DNA of 64,000 bases from Thalassobius sp002708925. GTDB lineage: Bacteria; Pseudomonadota; Alphaproteobacteria; Rhodobacterales; Rhodobacteraceae. Made by a program: the position numbers and the translations under genes. Under the pieces are notes generated by a model that was given only the letters and a program-made list of their open reading frames with translations, was not told the origin of the DNA and ran no database searches. The stretch lies in contig NZ_JBNAGJ010000001.1 in NCBI RefSeq assembly GCF_049803795.1, positions 372,001 to 436,000 of the forward strand, in the 5' to 3' direction. Position 1 is the first letter of the stretch, and each line of letters starts with the position of its first letter. Shown in pieces: positions 32,092-40,903 of the stretch.

Positions 32092-34140
32092 ATGTTCAAT
32101 AAGATCCTGATTGCAAACCGGGGCGAGATCGCCTGCCGGGTGATCAAGACCGCCCGGAAGATGGGTATCAAAACGGTAGCCATCTACTCGGACGCGGATA
32201 AGCAGGCGCTGCACGTGCAGATGGCCGATGAGGCCGTGCATATCGGCCCGCCCCCCGCCAACCAGTCCTATATCGTCATCGACAAGCTGATGGACGCGAT
32301 CAAGCAATCGGGCGCTCAGGCCGTGCACCCTGGCTATGGCTTCCTGTCCGAGAACGCGAAATTCGCCGAGGCGCTGGAAGACGCGGGCGTTGCCTTTGTC
32401 GGCCCGCCCAAGGGCGCAATCGTGTCGATGGGCGATAAGATCACCTCGAAGAAGATCGCCCAAGAGGCCAAGGTTTCCACCGTGCCCGGCTATATGGGCC
32501 TGATCGAGGACGCCGAAGAGGCCGTCAAAATCTCGAACGAGATCGGCTATCCGGTGATGATCAAAGCCTCGGCCGGCGGCGGCGGTAAGGGGATGCGGAT
32601 CGCCTGGAACGATGAGGAATGCCGCGAGGGCTTCCAGTCGTCGAAAAACGAGGCGGCGAACTCGTTCGGCGATGACCGGATTTTCATCGAGAAATTCGTC
32701 ACCCAGCCCCGTCACATCGAAATTCAGGTTCTGTGCGACGCGCATGGCAACGGGATTTACCTGGGCGAGCGGGAATGCTCGATCCAGCGCCGCAACCAGA
32801 AGGTCGTCGAAGAGGCCCCCAGCCCCTTCCTGGACCCCGAAACCCGCAAGGCGATGGGCGAACAGGCTGTCGCTCTGGCGCAGGCCGTGGGCTACACCAG
32901 CGCGGGCACCGTGGAATTCATCGTCGATGGCGATAAAAACTTCTACTTCCTGGAAATGAACACGCGTTTGCAGGTGGAACACCCCGTGACCGAGCTGATC
33001 ACCGGCGTTGACCTGGTGGAACAGATGATCCGCGTCGCCAATGGCGAGCCGCTGAGCATCACCCAGGACGATGTGCAGCTGAACGGCTGGGCGATTGAAA
33101 ACCGCGTTTACGCCGAAGATCCTTACCGGAACTTCCTGCCCTCGATCGGCCGTCTGACGCGCTATCGTCCGCCGGCCGAGGTGGCCGCGGGCCCGATGCA
33201 GATCAACGGCAAATGGGCCGATGACGCCACCGAAGGCGCCACCGCCGTGCGCAACGATACCGGCGTCTATGAAGGCGGCGAGATCAGCATGTATTACGAC
33301 CCGATGATCGCCAAGCTGTGTACCTGGGCGCCCACGCGCGATCAGGCCATCGAGGCCATGCGCAACGCGCTGGACGGGTTCGAGCTGGAAGGGATCGGTC
33401 ACAACCTGCCCTTCGTCAGCGCCGTGATGGACCATCCGAAATTCATCAGCGGTGACATGACGACGGCCTTCATCGCCGAAGAATACCCCGAAGGGTTCGA
33501 AGGCGTGACCCTGCCCGAGGACACTCTGCGCAAGATCGCCGCCTCGGCTGCGGCCATGCACCGCGTCGCGGAAATCCGCCGCACCCGCGTGTCGGGCCGG
33601 ATGGACAACCACGAACGCCGCGTGGGCACCGAATGGGTGGTGAACCTGCAAGATCAGGACTTCGCCGTGTCGATTGATGCCGATCACGATGGCTCGACCG
33701 TGACCTTCGAGGACGGCAGCGCGCTGCGTGTGTCCAGCGACTGGACGCCGGGCGACACCCTGGCCAAGATCGCCCTGGGCGACGATGACGGTCTGGTGCT
33801 GAAAGTCGGCAAGATCACCCAAGGCTTCCGCATCCGCAGCCGTGGTGCCGATCTGAAGGTGCGCGTGCGCAGCCCGCGTCAGGCCGAACTGGCCCAGCTG
33901 ATGCCGGAAAAACTGCCGCCCGATACCTCGAAAATGCTGCTGTGCCCGATGCCGGGTCTGGTGGTGAAAATCGACGTCGAAGTCGGCGACGAGGTTCAGG
34001 AAGGCCAGGCGCTGTGCACCATCGAGGCGATGAAGATGGAAAACATCCTGCGCGCCGAGAAGAAGGGCATCGTCTCCAAGATCAACGCGGGCGCGGGCGA
34101 TAGCCTGGCCGTTGACGAAGTGATCATGGAGTTCGAATAA
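32092..34140 (+). CDS. pccA: propionyl-CoA carboxylase, biotin carboxylase/carrier (alpha) subunit
   Basis: A 682-residue subunit. Domains in order: biotin carboxylase N-domain (FNKILIANRGEIACRVI), ATP-grasp (KASAGGGGKGMRIAW and FLEMNTRLQVEHPVTE), biotin carboxylase C-domain, a BT linker region that binds PccB, and the biotinyl carrier domain at the end with biotin attached to Lys648 in EAMKM. It carboxylates biotin with bicarbonate and ATP. ATG 32092 follows GGAAGGGACGAG. The next lipoprotein gene begins three bases after its stop, so they are co-transcribed. Confidence 0.95.
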   Translation: MFNKILIANRGEIACRVIKTARKMGIKTVAIYSDADKQALHVQMADEAVHIGPPPANQSYIVIDKLMDAIKQSGAQAVHPGYGFLSENAKFAEALEDAGVAFVGPPKGAIVSMGDKITSKKIAQEAKVSTVPGYMGLIEDAEEAVKISNEIGYPVMIKASAGGGGKGMRIAWNDEECREGFQSSKNEAANSFGDDRIFIEKFVTQPRHIEIQVLCDAHGNGIYLGERECSIQRRNQKVVEEAPSPFLDPETRKAMGEQAVALAQAVGYTSAGTVEFIVDGDKNFYFLEMNTRLQVEHPVTELITGVDLVEQMIRVANGEPLSITQDDVQLNGWAIENRVYAEDPYRNFLPSIGRLTRYRPPAEVAAGPMQINGKWADDATEGATAVRNDTGVYEGGEISMYYDPMIAKLCTWAPTRDQAIEAMRNALDGFELEGIGHNLPFVSAVMDHPKFISGDMTTAFIAEEYPEGFEGVTLPEDTLRKIAASAAAMHRVAEIRRTRVSGRMDNHERRVGTEWVVNLQDQDFAVSIDADHDGSTVTFEDGSALRVSSDWTPGDTLAKIALGDDDGLVLKVGKITQGFRIRSRGADLKVRVRSPRQAELAQLMPEKLPPDTSKMLLCPMPGLVVKIDVEVGDEVQEGQALCTIEAMKMENILRAEKKGIVSKINAGAGDSLAVDEVIMEFE

Positions 34141-34143
34141 CCC

Positions 34144-34662
34144 ATGGCCATGGCGCAGCTTTTTTCCAAGCCCGTGCTGGCCGGAGCGATTGCTCTGGCC
34201 ACGCTGGCAGGCTGCGCCATGGATGAAGAATCGCAGGTGCGTGCGCAGGTCGATGAATGGGTCGATATTGGCAAGACGCTGTATTTCGATTCACAGATGA
34301 CCTGCACGGCGGGGGTGTTTGCGCTGGTCTCGGATCAGGTGAAATCCGCCGCGCCCCATGCCGTCACCATCCGCGAGGGCCTGACCCTGATCCGGCAGCG
34401 CGGTGTGGCCAAGTTTCAGGATCCGGGGCTTAGCCCTTCTGATATTTCGGCACAGATCAATTCTCAGGATATTGCGATCGGGAACGGGGTTCTGTCCTCG
34501 GGTCTGGATGCGCGCGAGTGCCTGACAGAGGCATGGCGTGCGGATTTTGTTGCCGCCTTGCAGGCCAGGGGCGCTGTGCTGATCTACCGCCGCGCGGGCA
34601 ATGCGCTGGCGATCATCGACCAGACCAACCGGCAGGTGTTCTTTGCGCGGGGGGATGTGTGA
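34144..34662 (+). CDS. lipoprotein of unknown function after pccA
   Basis: A 172-residue exported protein. The signal LAGAIALATLAGC ends in lipobox LAGC near residue 24. The mature part has two further cysteines (MTCTAGVFAL, ARECLTEAW) and no domain I recognise. It begins three bases after pccA, so it belongs to that transcript, and similar unknown lipoproteins occupy this locus on the other side of pccA. Two in-frame ATGs (34144 and 34150) are possible starts. Convergent with the DUF4174 gene 13 bp on. Confidence 0.7.
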   Translation: MAMAQLFSKPVLAGAIALATLAGCAMDEESQVRAQVDEWVDIGKTLYFDSQMTCTAGVFALVSDQVKSAAPHAVTIREGLTLIRQRGVAKFQDPGLSPSDISAQINSQDIAIGNGVLSSGLDARECLTEAWRADFVAALQARGAVLIYRRAGNALAIIDQTNRQVFFARGDV

Positions 34663-34675
34663 TGGGCGCGGTGGC

Positions 34676-35104
34676 TCAATCCCCAATCCGATCGCGGATT
34701 TCCTGTTGGCGCAGGGGCTGTTTGTCAATCGTGCGGGTGATTTCCCGCACGTGCCAGGGCAGCGGTTTGCGCAAGATAACCGAGCCGTCCTTGGCCAGCA
34801 CCACCAGCGCAAAGCCACGCGGGCGCAGTTTCTGGCGCAGGGCCGATTTCGCGGCCGGGTCCGCATCCGTCAGAATGACGACATCGCGGGTTTCCAGCGC
34901 GGGCAGATCCTGGGCCAGGAAATCCAGCTGGTCCTGGAACCGGGGGTCTGCGGGGTTATCGGCAAAGACCACGATGGGCCGGTTTTTCCATAAAAATTCG
35001 CTCAAATCCGCCTGGGTTCCGTCCATTGGGCCGATCTCGGGCGTCTGTGCCCCGACGGGCAGGGCAAGAAATGCAGTCAGAACAAAGACTAATGCGTTTT
35101 TCAT
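34676..35104 (-). CDS. exported DUF4174-domain protein
   Basis: A 142-residue protein with a signal peptide ending near PVGAQTPE. The mature domain (about 35-135) has the DUF4174 pattern: FLWKNRPIVVFADNPADPRF, LETRDVVILTD and GFALVVLAKDGSVILRKPLPW, a thioredoxin-like fold without the CxxC pair. It is the only leftward gene among the rightward pcc/mcm cluster and so sits antisense between the two transcription blocks. ATG 35104 is preceded by AGGAGGCC. Function unknown. Confidence 0.75.
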   Translation of the reverse strand: MKNALVFVLTAFLALPVGAQTPEIGPMDGTQADLSEFLWKNRPIVVFADNPADPRFQDQLDFLAQDLPALETRDVVILTDADPAAKSALRQKLRPRGFALVVLAKDGSVILRKPLPWHVREITRTIDKQPLRQQEIRDRIGD

Positions 35105-35188
35105 GGGGCCTCCTGTTCTGACAGATATAGGCGCTTTGGGCGCGATTGCGACAGTCAAAATTAAGTCATTGCAAACCGGAGCCGTGTC

Positions 35189-36178
35189 ATGATGGCCGCT
35201 GCTCTGAATTCGCAGCCCATGGGGGCTGCCCTGTTTGCAAAGGCTCGCCGGGCGTTGGACATCGTATTGCATATCGGGGCCCATCGGACGGCCACAACCA
35301 GCCTGCAACGGCTGGCGCGCGATCATGTGGCGGGGCTGGCCGGTCAGGGCGTGACGTTCTGGGGCCCGCAGGTGACGCGGCCCAATCTGCTGCCTGGTGT
35401 GCAGCCGGGCCGGGGGCGCAGCGCCGCCATGACCCGGCGGGCGGCCGGGCGGCTGCGGCTGAAATGCGCGCAGGCCGGGCTGGGCGGCACGCAGGTGCTG
35501 ATCCTCAGCGATGAAAACATGCTGGGCACACCGCAGGGCAATCTGACGGCCCAGGCGCTTTATCCCGCAGCAGGAGAGCGGCTGGCCAGGATCAGCGCGG
35601 CCCTGCGCGGACAGGTGCGCCGCGTGGTTCTGTCCGTGCGCGGGCAAGAGGCCTACTGGTCCTCGGTGCTGGCGATGATGGTGGCGCGGGGCCATAATGT
35701 GCCTCGCGCGCGGGTGCTTCAGGCTCTGGCCGATGCGCGCCGGGGCTGGCGCGATGTGGTGACGGATGTGGCCTGCGCTGTCCCCGAGGCCGAGCTGATC
35801 ATACTGCCTCATGAAAGCACCGCCGGGCTGCCCGAGTGGCGGCTTCAGGTGATGGCGGGGCGCCCGCTGCCTGTCTCCGCCGGGCGCATTTGGGCGCATC
35901 GCGCCCCCGATCTGACAGCGCTGCGCCGCCATCTGGCCGCGCGCGGCCAAAACCCCGCGATCCTGCCGATGGGCGAGGGCCGCTGGACCCCCTTCACCGC
36001 CGGGCAGTCTGCTGCCTTGCGCGAAACCTATGCCGATGATTTGCACTGGATGACAGCCGGTGCCGATGGTCTGGCGCAATTGAAAACCTGGACGGCACCG
36101 GGCAAGACGGGACAAACCCCGCATTCCGGCACCAAGACAAGAGGACATGACCATGAGCAACAAGGACGAATGGCGTAA
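35189..36178 (+). CDS. sulfotransferase-like P-loop protein
   Basis: A 329-residue protein. Near residue 30 it carries LDIVLHIGAHRTATTSLQRL, resembling the PAPS-binding loop of bacterial sulfotransferases (HIGxxRTATTSLQ). A second possible PAPS site is VVLSVRGQEAYWSS near residue 155. The rest is arginine- and alanine-rich with low similarity to anything I know. Its last 26 bp overlap the start of the methylmalonyl-CoA mutase gene, so the two are translationally linked. A sulfo-transfer substrate cannot be named. Confidence 0.6.
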   Translation: MMAAALNSQPMGAALFAKARRALDIVLHIGAHRTATTSLQRLARDHVAGLAGQGVTFWGPQVTRPNLLPGVQPGRGRSAAMTRRAAGRLRLKCAQAGLGGTQVLILSDENMLGTPQGNLTAQALYPAAGERLARISAALRGQVRRVVLSVRGQEAYWSSVLAMMVARGHNVPRARVLQALADARRGWRDVVTDVACAVPEAELIILPHESTAGLPEWRLQVMAGRPLPVSAGRIWAHRAPDLTALRRHLAARGQNPAILPMGEGRWTPFTAGQSAALRETYADDLHWMTAGADGLAQLKTWTAPGKTGQTPHSGTKTRGHDHEQQGRMA

Positions 36179-38279
36179 GCTGGCCGAAAAAGAGCTGCGC
36201 GGCCGGCCGCTGGACGATCTGACCTGGGACACGCTGGAGGGCATCCCGGTCCAGCCGCTGTACACGGCCGAGGACACCGCCGAGCTGCCTCATATGGGCG
36301 GGCTGCCGGGCTTTGGCCCCTTCACGCGCGGGGTGAAGGCCACGATGTATGCGGGCCGTCCCTGGACGATCCGCCAATATGCCGGTTTCTCGACCGCCGA
36401 GGAATCCAACGCGTTCTACCGCCGCAACCTTGCCGCCGGTCAGCAGGGGGTTTCGGTGGCTTTCGATCTGGCCACGCACCGCGGCTATGACAGCGATCAC
36501 CCGCGCGTTGTGGGCGATGTCGGTAAGGCCGGTGTGGCGATTGACAGCGTTGAGGACATGAAGGTTCTGTTCGACGGCATCCCGCTGGACAAGGTCTCGG
36601 TTTCGATGACAATGAACGGCGCGGTGATCCCGATCTTGGCGAATTTCATCGTCACCGGCGAAGAGCAGGGCCACGATAAATCCCTGCTGGCGGGCACCAT
36701 TCAGAATGACATTCTGAAGGAATTCATGGTGCGGAACACCTATATCTATCCGCCCGAACCCTCGATGCGGATCATCTCGGATATCATCGAATACACCTCG
36801 AACGAGATGCCGAAATTCAACTCGATCTCGATCTCGGGCTATCACATGCAAGAGGCCGGGGCGAACCTGGTGCAGGAACTGGCCTACACGCTGGCCGATG
36901 GCCGCGAATATGTGCGCGCCGCGATGGATGCGGGCATGGATGTGGATAAATTCGCGGGCCGTCTGTCGTTCTTCTTTGCGATCGGCATGAATTTCTTCAT
37001 GGAGGCCGCCAAGCTGCGTGCCGCGCGTCTGTTGTGGCACCGCGTGATGACGGAATTCGGGGCGAAAAACGACCGCTCGAAAATGCTGCGGACGCATTGC
37101 CAGACTTCGGGCGTCAGCTTGCAGGAACAGGATCCTTATAACAACGTGATCCGCACGGCCTATGAGGCGATGTCGGCGGTTCTGGGCGGCACGCAGTCGC
37201 TGCATACCAACGCTCTGGACGAAGCGATCGCGCTGCCCACCGATTTCAGCGCCCGTATCGCGCGGAACACTCAGCTGATCCTGCAAGAAGAAACCGGCGT
37301 GACCAACGTGGTCGATCCGCTGGCGGGCTCTTATTACGTCGAAAGCCTGACGGCGGAACTGGCGGAAAAAGCCTGGGCCCTGATGCAGGAAGTCGAGGAA
37401 ATGGGCGGCATGACCAAAGCCGTGGCCAGCGGGATGCCGAAACTGCGGATCGAGGAATCAGCCGCCAAACGTCAGGCGATGATCGACCGCGGCGAAGAGG
37501 TGATCGTCGGCGTCAACAAGTACCGCAAGGACAAGGAAGACCCGATCGACATTCTGGAGGTCGATAACCAGAAGGTGCGCATCAGTCAGATCGAACGTCT
37601 GGAAAAAATGCGCGCAACGCGTGACGAGGCAGCCTGCACGGCCGCCCTGGCCGAGCTGACCCGTCGCGCCAAAGAGGGAGGCAACCTGCTGGAGGCCGCT
37701 GTGGAGGCAGCGCGCGCTCGGGCATCCGTCGGGGAAATCAGCATGGCAATGGAAGAAGAATTCGGCCGTCACCGCGCCGAAGTGAAGACATTGGCCGGCG
37801 TCTATGGCGCCGCGTATGAAGGGGACGAAGGCTTTGCCGCGATCCAGTCGGACGTGGACGCATTCGCCGAAAAAGAAGGCCGCCGCCCGCGTATGCTGGT
37901 GGTGAAAATGGGCCAGGACGGGCATGACCGTGGGGCTAAAGTGATCGCGACTGCCTTTGCCGACATCGGCTTTGATGTTGACGTTGGCCCGCTGTTCCAA
38001 ACCCCGGATGAGGCCGCGCAGGACGCCGTGGACAATGACGTGCATGTGGTGGGCATCAGCAGCCAGGCGGCGGGGCATAAGACTCTGGCGCCTCAGCTGA
38101 TCGAAGCGCTGAAAAACAAGGACGCCAGCGACATCATCGTCATTTGCGGCGGTGTGATCCCGCAACAGGATTATGAGTTCCTGCAAAATGCGGGTGTGAA
38201 GGCGATTTTCGGCCCCGGCACCAACATTCCCGAGGCCGCGCGCGATATCCTGCGCCTGATCGGTGAGGCCCGCGCCTGA
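36153..38279 (+). CDS. scpA: methylmalonyl-CoA mutase
   Basis: A 708-residue adenosylcobalamin-dependent enzyme converting methylmalonyl-CoA to succinyl-CoA. The catalytic TIM barrel (about 40-540) includes TMYAGRPWTIRQYAGFSTAEESN, RLSFFFAIGMNFFMEAAKLRA and QEETGVTNVVDPLAGSYYVE. The C-terminal B12-binding domain has the DxHxxG motif in GQDGHDRGAKV. ATG 36153 has AGAGG eight bases upstream; ATG 36147 lies only two bases from it. It completes the propionate route started by PccBA; the epimerase is not in this window. A strong terminator follows. Confidence 0.95.
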   Translation: MSNKDEWRKLAEKELRGRPLDDLTWDTLEGIPVQPLYTAEDTAELPHMGGLPGFGPFTRGVKATMYAGRPWTIRQYAGFSTAEESNAFYRRNLAAGQQGVSVAFDLATHRGYDSDHPRVVGDVGKAGVAIDSVEDMKVLFDGIPLDKVSVSMTMNGAVIPILANFIVTGEEQGHDKSLLAGTIQNDILKEFMVRNTYIYPPEPSMRIISDIIEYTSNEMPKFNSISISGYHMQEAGANLVQELAYTLADGREYVRAAMDAGMDVDKFAGRLSFFFAIGMNFFMEAAKLRAARLLWHRVMTEFGAKNDRSKMLRTHCQTSGVSLQEQDPYNNVIRTAYEAMSAVLGGTQSLHTNALDEAIALPTDFSARIARNTQLILQEETGVTNVVDPLAGSYYVESLTAELAEKAWALMQEVEEMGGMTKAVASGMPKLRIEESAAKRQAMIDRGEEVIVGVNKYRKDKEDPIDILEVDNQKVRISQIERLEKMRATRDEAACTAALAELTRRAKEGGNLLEAAVEAARARASVGEISMAMEEEFGRHRAEVKTLAGVYGAAYEGDEGFAAIQSDVDAFAEKEGRRPRMLVVKMGQDGHDRGAKVIATAFADIGFDVDVGPLFQTPDEAAQDAVDNDVHVVGISSQAAGHKTLAPQLIEALKNKDASDIIVICGGVIPQQDYEFLQNAGVKAIFGPGTNIPEAARDILRLIGEARA

Positions 38280-38316
38280 TCTGGCGCAGGTTTCGCCAAG
38301 CGTCAGGCTGAAAAAG

Positions 38317-38344
38317 AACCGGGGGCCAATCGGCCCCCGGTTTT
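38317..38344. terminator. bidirectional terminator between mcm and the tail-collar gene
   Basis: AACCGGGGGCC (38317-38327) pairs perfectly with GGCCCCCGGTT (38332-38342). T residues follow on the plus strand, and on the minus strand the stem is followed by TTCTTTTTC, so it can end both convergent transcripts. Confidence 0.85.
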
Positions 38345-38383
38345 ATTATGCAAAGGGGCTGGACGCCCCGGATCATTCCGCCA

Positions 38384-39031
38384 TCAGTTCCGCGGCGGAA
38401 AGGTGCCGTAAAGCGCGATGCAGACACTCATGGCCAGATAGGGGTCACGGATGCTGAAAGCCTGATTGCCCCCGGTGTGCTCAATCATACGCGGGTCCAT
38501 CTGCACATTCGGGGCCTGATCTGCGTAGATCATGATGTCCTCGGCCGGGTTGGTCGGGTCATTATAGCTGGGGCTGCCCAGGAAATCGTTCCCCGGTCCC
38601 AGGCGGTCAGCGTACCCATTCACCCCGTTGTTGGCGTTCACCATGTGATTGTGCGAGGGCATCTCGGCAACGCTCATGATGTGCGTTTCCGCGCCGCCAC
38701 GTTCGCCGATGGCGTTAGGGTACAGTCCGGGGCCTGGGCCATCGTTGATGATTGTGCGGCCGCGCAGATCGGGCAGGGCAAATGTGGTGCGCCCGTCACC
38801 GCCATAGATCGTGCCCAGCAGTGAAAACAGTGCGTTATACTGAGAAATCGGCAGCAACTGGCCATCCGCCGGGGCCCATCCACGTGGGCAGAAGTTAAAG
38901 CCGAAAATCCCGACCTGGCCCAGAAATGGTTCCGCTTGGGCCTGTGCCGATTGCGGCGCGCTGGTCAGTGCAGCGCTTAGCACCAGGGCCGATACGGCCA
39001 GTTTCGAAGTGAGTTTTTTAACAAATGACAT
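38384..39031 (-). CDS. exported tail-collar-domain (MdpB-like) protein
   Basis: A 215-residue protein. The first 33 residues form a signal peptide ending SAQAQAEP. The mature part is a phage tail collar domain: GFNFCPRGWAPADGQLLPISQYNALFSLLGTIYGGDGRTTFALPDLRGR, a hallmark of microcystin-dependent-protein-like families. The later MPSHNHMVNAN holds the conserved histidines, and the end is FSIRDPYLAMSVCIALYGTFPPRN. It is a single chromosomal gene without phage neighbours, so it is a domesticated or cell-surface protein rather than part of a prophage. The 149 bp upstream are very AT-rich, likely its promoter. Confidence 0.8.
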   Translation of the reverse strand: MSFVKKLTSKLAVSALVLSAALTSAPQSAQAQAEPFLGQVGIFGFNFCPRGWAPADGQLLPISQYNALFSLLGTIYGGDGRTTFALPDLRGRTIINDGPGPGLYPNAIGERGGAETHIMSVAEMPSHNHMVNANNGVNGYADRLGPGNDFLGSPSYNDPTNPAEDIMIYADQAPNVQMDPRMIEHTGGNQAFSIRDPYLAMSVCIALYGTFPPRN

Positions 39032-39180
39032 GTGCGTTTCCCCCTTTTAAGGTCATTAAAACAAAGCAGTTTTGTTCTTGCTGAAAAGTCTTGTTTACGG
39101 TGAAAAACAGAACCGCTTAATTTTATGAAAACACGTAAACATATGAGAAGGCCTGTGTCTACTCTACCTTTGGGGGATGA

Positions 39181-39690
39181 ATGTCGAAACGGGGCAAAAT
39201 CGTGATCGGAATGCTGGCCGGGGCCCTCTGGGCCGGGGGGGTGTTATTGATCGGAGCGGAGCTGGACCTGCCGGTTTTTACCCTGGTGCCGACGGTGCTG
39301 GGCGCGTTTTTGGCGCCGGGGCTGATCATGCTGCTGATGGTGGCGCGGCTGGCGCAGCGGCGCTTCTTTGAGGCCGGCGCGATGGATGGGGCGCGTTTCG
39401 CCCCCGGCTCTGGTGGCGAGATTGATCAGCGCGTGTTGCGCAACACATCCGAGCAACTGGTGCTGGCGCTGTGTATCTGGCCCGCCGCCGCGGTCCTTTT
39501 GCAGGGCGACGGGCCAGGTGTGATTGTGGCGCTGGGGCTGGGCTTTGCCCTGGCGCGGCTGGCCTTCTGGGCGGGGTATCACCTGTCCCCGCCGCTTAGG
39601 GCCTTTGGCTTTGCAGCCAGTTTTTACCCGACCGTTGCGGTTTCGGGCTGGGCGTTGCTGCGGCTGCTGGCCAGCCTTAGCGTGGCGTAA
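39181..39690 (+). CDS. MAPEG-family membrane protein
   Basis: A 169-residue protein with about four membrane helices. The loop FFEAGAMDGARFAPGSGGEIDQRVLRNTSEQLVLAL matches the MAPEG family (membrane-associated eicosanoid/glutathione metabolism), where the RxLxNxxEQ stretch lines the glutathione site. Bacterial members have uncertain substrates. Its last 67 bp overlap convergent nhaA. GGGGGATG precedes the ATG. Confidence 0.75.
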   Translation: MSKRGKIVIGMLAGALWAGGVLLIGAELDLPVFTLVPTVLGAFLAPGLIMLLMVARLAQRRFFEAGAMDGARFAPGSGGEIDQRVLRNTSEQLVLALCIWPAAAVLLQGDGPGVIVALGLGFALARLAFWAGYHLSPPLRAFGFAASFYPTVAVSGWALLRLLASLSVA

Positions 39691-40811
39691 CCCAGGATCG
39701 CCGACAGAACCGAGCCCGACAGCACCCCCAGGCGGACCTCGTTCATCAGGGCCGGATCGGCAAAGCTTAGCCCGCCGATGAACAGCGACATGGTGAACCC
39801 GATTCCGGCCAGACAGCTGATCCCGTAGATATGCAGCCAGTTGGCCCCCGCAGGCATCCGCGCGATACCGGATTTGACCATCAAAAAGGTCACGCCGAAC
39901 ACGCCCAACTGCTTGCCCACGATCAGACCCAGCGCAATGCCCAGCGGCAGGGGGGCGATCAGTTGATCCAGCGTCAGCCCGGCCAGAACGACTCCGGCGT
40001 TGGCAAAGGCAAAGATCGGCACGATCAGATACAGCACATAGGGGGTCAGCCCGTGCTCAAGCGCGTGCAGCGGGGATTTGCCCCACTTATCCTTCAGCGG
40101 AATGCAGAAGGCCGTGATCACCCCGGCCAGCGTTGCGTGAACGCCCGATTTCAGGACAAAGAACCACATGATCGTGCCCAACAGAATGGCAGGCGCAATC
40201 CGGTGCGCGCCCTTCAGGTTCAGCCAGATCAGCGCCGCCAGAGGGATCAGCGCCAGGTACAGATAGTCCACCTTCAGATCGGCCGTGTAGAACAGCGCGA
40301 TGATCAGGATCGCGCCCAGATCGTCCAGAATGGCCAGCGTCAGCAGGAATACCTTCAACGATGTCGGCGCGCGCGAGCCCACCAGCGCCAGAATCCCCAG
40401 CGCAAAGGCAATATCGGTGGCCGCCGGAATGGCCCAGCCGCCGATTGTGGGGCTGCCCCAGTTGAACGCGGCGAAAATCACGGCGGGCACGATCATCCCG
40501 CCCACCGCGGCCATGCCGGGCAGCAACACGTCGGCGGGCTTTTTCAGTTTGCCCTCCAGCATTTCGCGTTTCAGTTCCAGCCCGATCAGGAAGAAAAACA
40601 CCGCCATCAGCCCGTCGTTGATCCACAGGATCAGCGGTTTTTCCAGGCCCTCTCCGTTCAGGGTGATCCGCAGATAGCTGCTGAGTGCGCCGTCATAGGC
40701 CGGTTGCAGAACCGAGTTGGCGACGATCATCGCCCCCACCGCCGATAACATCAAAAGGATGCCACCCGAGGCCTCGTGTCTGAAAAATTTGTCGATTGCG
40801 CGTAGCAGCAT
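39624..40811 (-). CDS. nhaA: Na+/H+ antiporter NhaA
   Basis: A 395-residue antiporter of about twelve helices. The N-terminus HEASGGILLMLSAVGAMIVANS and the motif MAVFFFLIGLELKREMLEG are standard; the ion-binding pair of aspartates lies in LAILDDLGAILIIALFYT. Later conserved parts are FANAGV and GIGFTMSLFIGGLSF. It exchanges protons for sodium and supports salt and pH tolerance, which suits a marine host. A GGAAGG site precedes ATG 40811. The 3' end overlaps the convergent MAPEG gene. Confidence 0.95.
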   Translation of the reverse strand: MLLRAIDKFFRHEASGGILLMLSAVGAMIVANSVLQPAYDGALSSYLRITLNGEGLEKPLILWINDGLMAVFFFLIGLELKREMLEGKLKKPADVLLPGMAAVGGMIVPAVIFAAFNWGSPTIGGWAIPAATDIAFALGILALVGSRAPTSLKVFLLTLAILDDLGAILIIALFYTADLKVDYLYLALIPLAALIWLNLKGAHRIAPAILLGTIMWFFVLKSGVHATLAGVITAFCIPLKDKWGKSPLHALEHGLTPYVLYLIVPIFAFANAGVVLAGLTLDQLIAPLPLGIALGLIVGKQLGVFGVTFLMVKSGIARMPAGANWLHIYGISCLAGIGFTMSLFIGGLSFADPALMNEVRLGVLSGSVLSAILGYATLRLASSRSNAQPETATVG

Positions 40812-40903
40812 TGCCTTCCCCCTGTTTCATTGGATTATTGTCGTTGCATCTGGAGCGTTGGACCCCAGTTATCAATACCCAAAATTGGGGAAGTTGACCG
40901 AAA

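Noticed and set aside
31933..33822. 629-codon frame antisense to pccA
   Set aside because: Antisense shadow of a well-conserved gene, no start signal or domain.
38384..39031. Prophage suggested by the tail-collar domain
   Set aside because: No other phage genes, integrase or att-like repeats are near; the protein has a signal peptide.
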